Shown piece by piece: positions 1-5,031 of a stretch of 5,823 nt of DNA. The notes below the pieces were generated by a model that worked only from the letters and a program-made list of their open reading frames with translations, had not been told where the DNA came from and made no database searches. This DNA is from Alphaproteobacteria bacterium (GTDB taxonomy: Bacteria; Pseudomonadota; Alphaproteobacteria; Rs-D84): contig JAKSTE010000033.1 in assembly GCA_024402735.1 (NCBI GenBank), positions 1-5,823 of the forward strand, read 5' to 3'. The translations under genes and the position numbers were made by a program. Every line of letters begins with the position of its first letter. The stretch's first letter is position 1.

Positions 1-1619
1 ATATCGTTTTCTTTACTGTGTTCACCAACAATCATACCGCTATATACTTCTGTTTGTGGACCAACAAATAGTACACCACGTGGTTCTAGATTGTGTAAAG
101 CGTAAGTTGTTGTTTGTCCTTGTTCCATAGAAACTAATACACCTGGACGATATTGTTCAATAGGACCACGATATGTATCATATTTATCAAATACGCGGTT
201 CATAATACCTGTTCCTCTTGTATCTGTTCTAAACTCAGACAAATAACCAATTAATCCACGAGAAGGTGCTGAGAAAACAATACGTGTTTTACCTGCACCA
301 GATGATTTCATTTCTGTAATAACGGCTTTACGTTTAGTCATTTTCTCAATAACAACACCACTAAATTCATCATCTACATCGATTACCAATTCTTCAATTG
401 GTTCTAGTTTTTCTCCAGCTTCATTTGTTTGCATAACAACACGTGGACGTGAAACTGATAATTCAAAACCTTCACGACGCATTGTTTCTATTAAAATACC
501 AAGTTGTAATTCACCACGGCCTGATACTTCAAAAGATTCGTTGTTTGCACTTTGTGTAACACGTAAAGCAATGTTTGTTTCTGCTTCTTTAAATAATCTT
601 TCTCCGATCATACGAGAAGTCATTTTTTTACCAGATTGACCTGCTAAAGGAGAAGTGTTAACAAAGAATGTCATAGTCAATGTAGGTGGGTCTATAGGCA
701 TTGCAGGGATTGGATCGTTTACAGAAGGATCGCATAATGTATCTGCCACAGTTGCTTTTGAAAATCCGGCTATAACAACAATATCTCCAGCAGACGCACT
801 TTCTCTTGATACTTTATTTACACCTTGGTGTTCTATAATTTTTGTAATTTTGGCGTTTTCTATAAATTCACCTTTCATATTGATTGCTTTTACAGCTTGA
901 CCAACTTTTACTGTACCGCTTTCAATTTTACCGGTTAAAATACGACCAACATATGGATCCGCTTCCAATGTTGTTGCTAACATTTTAAATGGTGCATCTA
1001 ATTGACATCTGTCTCCGCCACAATCTGGAGCAGGTACATGATCAACTATTAATTGAAACAATGGCATCAAATCTTTATGTTCGTTGTTTATTTCATTTAA
1101 ATCACGAATAGCCCAACCGTCTCTACCGCAAGAATACAAATAAGGGAAGTCTAATTGAGAATCTGTTGCACCTAATTTATCAAACAAATCAAATGTTTCT
1201 GTTAATACTTCATCTGGTCTAGCATCTGAACGATCAATTTTATTAATACACACAATAGGGCGTAGACCTAATTTTAAAGCTTTTGATAATACGAATTTAG
1301 TTTGTGGTAATGGTCCTTCAGCACTATCAACTAACAAAACAACACCGTCAACCATAGATAAAATACGTTCTACTTCTCCACCAAAATCAGCATGTCCTGG
1401 AGTGTCTACAATATTGATTTTATATTCACCCCATTGAATAGATGTTGGTTTTGCAGAAATTGTTATTCCGCGTTCACGTTCTATATCACCACTATCCATA
1501 ACACGATCTTCAACGTGTTCATTTTCACGGAATGTACCAGCTTGTTTCAACATGTTATCAACAAGGGTTGTTTTACCGTGATCAACGTGTGCAATTATAG
1601 CAATATTTCTAATTTTCAT
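1..1619 (-). CDS. typA: Translational GTPase TypA/BipA, 3' end outside window
   Basis: A ribosome-binding GTPase of the EF-G/LepA superfamily that acts in the cytoplasm on 70S ribosomes and is linked in the family to ribosome assembly and stress or cold adaptation. The frame is open from ATG at 1619 to the left edge, giving 539 codons; the family is about 605 long, so roughly 65 C-terminal residues are missing. GTPase motifs are all visible: P-loop AHVDHGKT at residues 10-17, RGITI at 50-54, DTPGH at 72-76 and NKID at 126-129. A beta-barrel domain II follows (about 205-290), then EF-G-like domains III and V (about 300-475), including SGRGELQLGIL and SAPSRGLIGY, and the start of the TypA-specific C-terminal domain. 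The G5 region reads SCGRDGWA rather than the SALNG type. The start fits because the family begins with MxIRNIAIIAHVDHGKT. The ribosome binding site is weak (AAGAGAT, 6 nt upstream). No frameshift was seen. Identification is secure. Confidence 0.97.
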   Translation of the reverse strand, partial: MKIRNIAIIAHVDHGKTTLVDNMLKQAGTFRENEHVEDRVMDSGDIERERGITISAKPTSIQWGEYKINIVDTPGHADFGGEVERILSMVDGVVLLVDSAEGPLPQTKFVLSKALKLGLRPIVCINKIDRSDARPDEVLTETFDLFDKLGATDSQLDFPYLYSCGRDGWAIRDLNEINNEHKDLMPLFQLIVDHVPAPDCGGDRCQLDAPFKMLATTLEADPYVGRILTGKIESGTVKVGQAVKAINMKGEFIENAKITKIIEHQGVNKVSRESASAGDIVVIAGFSKATVADTLCDPSVNDPIPAMPIDPPTLTMTFFVNTSPLAGQSGKKMTSRMIGERLFKEAETNIALRVTQSANNESFEVSGRGELQLGILIETMRREGFELSVSRPRVVMQTNEAGEKLEPIEELVIDVDDEFSGVVIEKMTKRKAVITEMKSSGAGKTRIVFSAPSRGLIGYLSEFRTDTRGTGIMNRVFDKYDTYRGPIEQYRPGVLVSMEQGQTTTYALHNLEPRGVLFVGPQTEVYSGMIVGEHSKEND

Positions 1620-1625
1620 GTGTGT

Positions 1626-1632
1626 ATCTCTT
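1626..1632 (-). promoter_or_regulatory. Weak ribosome binding site of typA (AAGAGAT)
   Basis: AAGAGAT sits 6 nt before the typA ATG and is the only purine-rich element there. It pairs poorly with the usual anti-Shine-Dalgarno sequence. The same heptamer occurs 7 nt before xth, while the other four genes here carry clearer AAGGA or AGAAGG-type sites. Confidence 0.45.
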
Positions 1633-1655
1633 ATTTTTTTATCGCAAATCAATAG

Positions 1656-1684
1656 ATTATACTATATTTTTGTTTTTTCAACAA
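1656..1684 (-). promoter_or_regulatory. Candidate sigma-70-type promoter for typA
   Basis: On the minus strand there is a perfect -10 hexamer TATAAT (1661-1656), preceded after 17 bp by TTGTTG (1684-1679), which matches the -35 consensus only in TTG. A better hexamer, TTGAAA (1681-1676), lies only 14 bp from the -10 and is badly spaced. Transcription would start near 1649, leaving a leader of about 30 nt before typA. The site lies between the serS terminator and typA, where a new promoter is expected. Confidence 0.6.
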
Positions 1685-1700
1685 TTTATATAACAAAAAT

Positions 1701-1717
1701 AACAATAATATATTGTT
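1701..1717. repeat. Short perfect dyad upstream of typA promoter
   Basis: AACAATA and TATTGTT form a perfect 7-bp inverted repeat around a 3-nt centre (ATA). It lies 17 bp upstream of the candidate typA -35 and downstream of the serS terminator. It could be an operator or only chance symmetry in very AT-rich DNA. Its arms are too AT-rich to act as a good terminator. Confidence 0.25.
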
Positions 1718-1737
1718 GTTAATAGATTGTTTTGTAT

Positions 1738-1769
1738 AAAAAAAATCCCGTCTCTAAACGGGATTTTTT
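1738..1769 (-). terminator. Intrinsic terminator of the serS operon
   Basis: On the minus strand, a stem of ATCCCG (1764-1759) and CGGGAT (1750-1745) closes an 8-nt loop and is followed by a run of eight T. The A/T flanks extend the pairing to about 11 bp. The hairpin starts 1 nt after the serS TAA, so it ends the xth-trxB-serS transcript before the typA promoter. The plus strand also has six T after the stem, so it could work in both directions, although no plus-strand gene needs it. Confidence 0.9.
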
Positions 1770-1770
1770 A

Positions 1771-3051
1771 TTAGTGTTTGCCACCTATTTTTGTTCGTCC
1801 TCCCATTAATGGTTGTAATTTCTTTGGGATGTTTACAGAACCATCTGGGTTTTGATGGTTTTCTATGATAGGAACCAAAGCTCTAGGTAGGGCTATACCT
1901 GTATTATTTAAAGTTGCCACAAAGTTTACGTTTCCTGTTGCGTTTTCACGATAACGGGTATTTGTTCTGCGGGCTTGGAATTGTCCTATAGAAGAGCAGC
2001 TTCCTAATTCTCTATAAGCGTTTTCACTTGGGAACCAGGCTTCTACATCGTTCATTTTTACTTTGTTAAATCCCATATCTCCAGTAGAGTTAGCGATAAC
2101 TCTATATGGCAATTCTAAATCTTCCATAACTTCACATAGGTTGTTTAATAAGTGTTCGTGCATTTCATCACTTTGTTCAGGTGTACAATAAACATATTGT
2201 TCAACTTTATTAAATTGATGAACACGAACTATACCACGTGTATCACGACCTGCGGCACCAGCTTCTTTTCTAAAGCATGGTGAAAAACCTGCATATTTTA
2301 TAGGTAAATCATTTTCAGATAAAATTTCATCAGCATGTAATGAATTTAATATTATTTCGGCTGTTCCAGCAAGACATCTGTCTGTGCCTTCTAGCATAAA
2401 CACGTCGTTGTCCATTACAGATAAATCTGAGCCCATAAAATGTCCGGCATTAAATATTGTTTGAGGTTTTGTAATAGATGGACATTCTATATATTTAAAT
2501 CCCTTAGAAATTAATTTTTGCATAACATAAGTTTGAACAGCTAATTCTAATTCAGCAGCTTCTCCAGCTAATGCATACACTCTTGTTCCACATATGTTAG
2601 CTATTTTTTCTGGTAACCACCATCCGTTCATTTCTAACAGATCCCATTGTGCTCTTGGGGTAAAATCAAAAGTACGAGGAGTACCAACTCTTTTTACTTC
2701 TATATTGGAAGATTCATCTTCTCCTATTGGAGCACTAGTTGATGGAATTTGAGGTACGCGATGCAACAAGTCTAATAAAGCAGCTTCTTTTTGAGAAAGT
2801 TCTTCTAAATCTTGTGCTATTTCTGTAGATATTTCTTTTGATTTAGCTATTAATGTAGCTTTGTCTGTAGCAGTAGGTATTTCTTTAGAAATTTTATTTT
2901 TTTCTGCTGTTTTAGTTTGAGTAATTGTTTTTAATTCTCTAACTCTGATATCTAATGAAATAATATCATCTACAACATCAGGAAAGTTTTTTACTTTGCA
3001 TGCATTTTTTACAATGTCTGGATTTTCACGAATAAATTTTAAATCTAACAT
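1771..3051 (-). CDS. serS: Seryl-tRNA synthetase (class II)
   Basis: It charges tRNA-Ser with serine, and tRNA-Sec where present, using ATP in the cytoplasm. At 426 residues it has normal length. The N-terminal part (about 1-105) is rich in charged residues and fits the long antiparallel coiled-coil arm that grips the tRNA variable arm. The catalytic core shows the serine-binding TAE at 230-232, motif 2 around CFRKEAG at 259-265 with R261 and E263, DTRG at 270-273, and FQARR at 358-362. Motif 3 is around NNTGIALPR at 382-390 and keeps the ATP-binding arginine. Several blocks (NGWW at 142-145, GTAEIILNSLH at 229-239, VHQFNKVEQY at 277-286, NNTGIALPR) resemble the Thermus-type enzyme more than the usual proteobacterial one with NGSGLAVGR. 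The start is supported by AGAAGG 6 nt upstream. It is the last gene of its operon, 16 nt after the 55-codon gene. Confidence 0.97.
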   Translation of the reverse strand: MLDLKFIRENPDIVKNACKVKNFPDVVDDIISLDIRVRELKTITQTKTAEKNKISKEIPTATDKATLIAKSKEISTEIAQDLEELSQKEAALLDLLHRVPQIPSTSAPIGEDESSNIEVKRVGTPRTFDFTPRAQWDLLEMNGWWLPEKIANICGTRVYALAGEAAELELAVQTYVMQKLISKGFKYIECPSITKPQTIFNAGHFMGSDLSVMDNDVFMLEGTDRCLAGTAEIILNSLHADEILSENDLPIKYAGFSPCFRKEAGAAGRDTRGIVRVHQFNKVEQYVYCTPEQSDEMHEHLLNNLCEVMEDLELPYRVIANSTGDMGFNKVKMNDVEAWFPSENAYRELGSCSSIGQFQARRTNTRYRENATGNVNFVATLNNTGIALPRALVPIIENHQNPDGSVNIPKKLQPLMGGRTKIGGKH

Positions 3052-3067
3052 TTTTTGCCTTCTTTAT

Positions 3068-3235
3068 TTATCTACAATTTGAATCAAGAATTATTTCTCG
3101 TGCTTTTTGTTGTGCAATCTGAGTATTTATACGAGATTCTCTAACAGCTTTTTCTATATAGCTTTGATAAACAGGATTTATAACCATGGCTGTTTTCTTG
3201 AGTGGAGCACCTGTAAATGTTTTAAATTGTTCCAT
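3068..3235 (-). CDS. Small protein of unknown function, 55 aa, between trxB and serS
   Basis: I do not recognise this protein. It is soluble-looking, with no signal peptide or membrane segment. A short N-terminal part (FKTFTGAPLKK, residues 4-14) leads to a stretch at about 22-50 that is rich in Q, R, K, E and I and could form one amphipathic helix. A single cysteine is the next-to-last residue. The start at 3235 is preferred because AAAGGA lies 9 nt upstream, overlapping the last codons of trxB. An in-frame ATG at 3289 would overlap trxB by 49 bp and has no such site. The gaps are 5 nt to trxB and 16 nt to serS, so it is co-transcribed and probably translated. Its bounded size and own ribosome binding site argue for a real gene, but without homologues it could also be a relic. 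Confidence 0.68.
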   Translation of the reverse strand: MEQFKTFTGAPLKKTAMVINPVYQSYIEKAVRESRINTQIAQQKAREIILDSNCR

Positions 3236-3240
3236 GTTTT

Positions 3241-4134
3241 TTATTCCTTTGAGTTTAGATATGCAATTGCATCCATACCTGCTGTACATCCTGTGCCTAC
3301 AGCTGTAGCAATTTGCATTTTTATACCACTCATTACGTCTCCGGCTACAAACATTCCCTCAGGAAGACTTTCTTTTATTATTCTTCCCATTTCGTCACGT
3401 TTAATATCTTCAGATAAATAATCTGTATTAGCTTCGTGACCTATAGCAACAAACACACCATCGCAAATTATAGATTCATCTTTTGTTGTTGTTGCTATTA
3501 ATCTATCTTCAGATGTTGGTTTTATAGATTGTAATTCTGTGTTATAAACACATTCTATATTTTCTTTTGAAGCTACACGTTCACGTAAAATAGCTTCAGC
3601 TCTCGTAAATTCAGATTTTCTATAAACTATCTTTACTGTTTTTGCGAGGTCTGCTAAATACAAAGCATCATTTAATGCACTATTTCCACCACCAATCACA
3701 ATAACATCTTTACCTGAATAGAAGAAACCATCGCATGTTGCACAGTAAGAAACACCTTTTCCAAATAATTCTTTAGCACCATCTATTTCTAATTTACGGG
3801 CAGAAGCACCTGTTGATAATATTAAAGTTTTTGACTCTAATATTTCTCCGTTATCACAAACAACACTAAAACTTCCGTCTTCTTTTGTTGTTATATTTTG
3901 TGCAGCTGTAAATTTTATTTTTGAGCCAAAAGATTCTGCTTGTTTTTTCATGAACTGAATCAATTCCATACCAGAACCTTGCCACCCAGGATAGTTTTCT
4001 AGTTTAGCTATTTCCCCTGTTTGACCACCCAAAGAGTTTCCTGCAAGCACAAGAGTATTTTTGTTTGCGCGTCCACAATAAATAGCTGCTGTTAATCCTG
4101 CTGGACCAGAACCAAGTATAATAACATCGTACAT
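3241..4134 (-). CDS. trxB: Thioredoxin reductase (NADPH, FAD flavoprotein)
   Basis: It passes electrons from NADPH through FAD and a CxxC disulfide to thioredoxin, keeping cytoplasmic thiols reduced. The 297 residues are close to the usual length of low-molecular-weight enzymes. Seen in order: FAD Rossmann motif GSGPAGL at 8-14, GGQTG at 36-40, redox-active CATC at 131-134, NADPH Rossmann GGGNSALNDA at 148-157, and the C-terminal FAD motif AGDVMSG at 264-270. The usual GGGDSA has N151 instead of D. The basic 2'-phosphate site, usually HRRxxxR, is YRK at 171-173 with R178 one residue late, so NADPH preference is likely but not certain. The ATG at 4134 is chosen because the flavin motif starts at once and AAAAGGA lies 8 nt upstream; the in-frame ATG at 4164 has no such site. 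No thioredoxin gene is present in the window. Confidence 0.93.
   Translation of the reverse strand: MYDVIILGSGPAGLTAAIYCGRANKNTLVLAGNSLGGQTGEIAKLENYPGWQGSGMELIQFMKKQAESFGSKIKFTAAQNITTKEDGSFSVVCDNGEILESKTLILSTGASARKLEIDGAKELFGKGVSYCATCDGFFYSGKDVIVIGGGNSALNDALYLADLAKTVKIVYRKSEFTRAEAILRERVASKENIECVYNTELQSIKPTSEDRLIATTTKDESIICDGVFVAIGHEANTDYLSEDIKRDEMGRIIKESLPEGMFVAGDVMSGIKMQIATAVGTGCTAGMDAIAYLNSKE
3245..3250 (-). promoter_or_regulatory. Ribosome binding site fixing the small-gene start
   Basis: AAAGGA on the minus strand lies 9 nt before the ATG at 3235 and within the last codons of trxB. It supports the 55-codon start over the upstream ATG at 3289 and suggests translation linked to termination of trxB. 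Confidence 0.65.
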
Positions 4135-4142
4135 TTTTAATT

Positions 4143-4149
4143 TCCTTTT
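4143..4149 (-). promoter_or_regulatory. Ribosome binding site fixing the trxB start
   Basis: AAAAGGA on the minus strand lies 8 nt before the ATG at 4134. The alternative ATG at 4164 is preceded only by T-rich sequence and falls inside the candidate promoter, so this site decides the start. Confidence 0.8.
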
Positions 4150-4154
4150 AAGGG

Positions 4155-4184
4155 ATAATAGCATATAAAAAGTTAGAAATTCAA
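4155..4184 (-). promoter_or_regulatory. Candidate internal promoter for trxB with extended -10
   Basis: On the minus strand, TTGAAT (4184-4179) is followed after 18 bp by TATTAT (4160-4155), with TG at 4163-4162 giving an extended -10 (TGC-TATTAT). Transcription would begin near 4148, right at the trxB ribosome binding site, so the leader would be only about 14 nt. It would let trxB, the small gene and serS be expressed apart from xth. AT-rich sequence raises the chance of a false match. Confidence 0.5.
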
Positions 4185-4195
4185 TATTTATATAC

Positions 4196-4963
4196 TTATA
4201 TTTCTAATGATAGTCCACAATGATCTGTAGGCTTGTCAGCTATTCTTGGAGACAAGTCTATTTCACAATTTTTGACCATTTTTATGGCTGTTTTATTGCA
4301 TAAAAAATAATCTAAACGCAAACCTTGTTTTTTACCAACTGTATCGTTACCGCGATATCCGTACCATGTATAATCTATGTCGTTTGGGTGTAGGTGTCTC
4401 CATGTATCTATCCAGCCTGAATCTAACCATTGGTTCATAATATCGCGTGCTTGTGGAGCAGAAATAGACGATCCGATATAATTTTTAGGGTTCCATATAT
4501 CTTTATCTGTTATAGATACATTATAATCTCCACCTATAATTACAGCTTCTTCAGAATTTACATACTGAGAGATATATTTTGTAAAGGCATTCATCCATTC
4601 TAATTTATATTGAAATTTAGGTGATTCTACACAATCTCCATTTGGCATATACACATTAATAATTCTGATTCTACCATCTATTACACATTCAATAAATCTT
4701 GAGTTGTTATCAGAATAATTTGGTAAACCATATATTGTATCTTCTATAGAATATTTTGAGAAAATAGCTACACCATTCCAAGATTTTTGACCAAATACTT
4801 TTATATTATATCCAAAAGAATCTAATATATTATATGGAAAATTAGCTGTCTCTACTTTTAATTCTTGGACTAAAATAGTGTCATATTCACCTTTTCTTAA
4901 AACATCTATAAAGCTTTCAATATGGGCTCGTATAGAATTTACATTAAGTGTTAATATTTTCAT
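4196..4963 (-). CDS. xth: Exodeoxyribonuclease III / AP endonuclease (ExoIII family)
   Basis: A Mg-dependent endonuclease/exonuclease/phosphatase-fold enzyme that cuts DNA 5' of abasic sites and trims 3' ends in base-excision repair. Its 255 residues are close to the family norm of about 255-270. Active-site residues are visible at the expected places: N7 (LNVNSIR), E34 (QELK), Y105 (YMPNG), D146 and N148 (GGDYN), D218 (LRLDYFL), and the D247-H248 pair (KPTDH). The YTWYGYR block at 198-204 matches the abasic-site recognition segment. The start at 4963 is right because the family begins MKILTLNVNSIR. The ribosome binding site is weak (AAGAGAT, 7 nt upstream). It is the first gene of the minus-strand run, with 61 nt before trxB and a divergent promoter region behind it. 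ExoIII is a better match than the eukaryote-like ApeX branch, but the exact subfamily is not settled. Confidence 0.94.
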   Translation of the reverse strand: MKILTLNVNSIRAHIESFIDVLRKGEYDTILVQELKVETANFPYNILDSFGYNIKVFGQKSWNGVAIFSKYSIEDTIYGLPNYSDNNSRFIECVIDGRIRIINVYMPNGDCVESPKFQYKLEWMNAFTKYISQYVNSEEAVIIGGDYNVSITDKDIWNPKNYIGSSISAPQARDIMNQWLDSGWIDTWRHLHPNDIDYTWYGYRGNDTVGKKQGLRLDYFLCNKTAIKMVKNCEIDLSPRIADKPTDHCGLSLEI

Positions 4964-4965
4964 AA

Positions 4966-4994
4966 TTGAAATCTCTTTTTTATGTGGGTATAAT
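4966..4994 (+). promoter_or_regulatory. Near-consensus promoter for the acyl-CoA synthetase-like gene
   Basis: TTGAAA (4966-4971, five of six consensus bases) is followed by a 17-bp spacer and a perfect TATAAT (4989-4994). Transcription should start near 5001, giving a leader of about 31 nt that holds AAGGA (5020-5024), 7 nt before the ATG at 5032. This is the strongest promoter match in the window. Confidence 0.8.
4971..4977 (-). promoter_or_regulatory. Weak ribosome binding site of xth (AAGAGAT)
   Basis: This is the same heptamer as before typA, here 7 nt before the xth ATG. Its last base touches the -35 of the plus-strand promoter, so translation signals of xth and transcription signals of the divergent gene are interleaved. 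Confidence 0.4.
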
Positions 4995-4998
4995 ACCC
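4986..4998. repeat. 13-bp palindrome covering both divergent -10 elements
   Basis: GGGTAT and ATACCC form a perfect inverted repeat around a single A. The GC ends stand out in AT-rich intergenic DNA. It may be an operator, or simply what results when two -10 elements face each other, but the GGG/CCC arms are not needed for either hexamer. Confidence 0.5.
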
Positions 4999-5018
4999 CC
5001 TGTTAGATGTAAAAACAA
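4990..5018 (-). promoter_or_regulatory. Candidate xth promoter overlapping the divergent one
   Basis: On the minus strand, TTGTTT (5018-5013) is followed by 17 bp and TATTAT (4995-4990). Transcription would start near 4983, about 20 nt before the xth ATG. Its -10 shares five base pairs with the TATAAT of the plus-strand promoter. Confidence 0.5.
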
Positions 5019-5031
5019 CAAGGATTTTACA

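Noticed and set aside
655..900. Plus-strand open frame of 81 codons
   Set aside because: It is antisense to the well-conserved typA coding frame, has no ribosome binding site and no recognisable protein; it is a shadow.
1..1619. typA as a truncated pseudogene
   Set aside because: The frame is open and conserved to the very edge; the missing C-terminus is due to the window boundary.
1392..1655. Plus-strand open frame of 87 codons
   Set aside because: It is antisense to the N-terminal GTPase domain of typA and runs through its leader; composition (many F, I, N, C) is that of a reversed AT-rich gene.
3052..3067. T-box or other riboswitch leader for serS
   Set aside because: Only 16 nt separate serS from the preceding gene, too short for any such leader; none is seen upstream of trxB or xth either.
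3068..3235. Small gene as a remnant of leuD, because FKTFTG recalls the start of isopropylmalate dehydratase small subunit
   Set aside because: The likeness is limited to a few residues, and the rest does not follow that family.
3236..3289. Longer, 73-codon form of the small gene starting at 3289
   Set aside because: It would overlap trxB by 49 bp and lacks the AAAGGA site that precedes the ATG at 3235.
3107..3421. Plus-strand open frame of 104 codons
   Set aside because: It lies antisense across the small gene and the end of trxB, both with good ribosome binding sites and family or operon support.
4135..4164. Ten-residue N-terminal extension of trxB from ATG at 4164
   Set aside because: There is no ribosome binding site before 4164, the extension lies within the candidate promoter, and the flavin motif normally begins within a few residues of the start.
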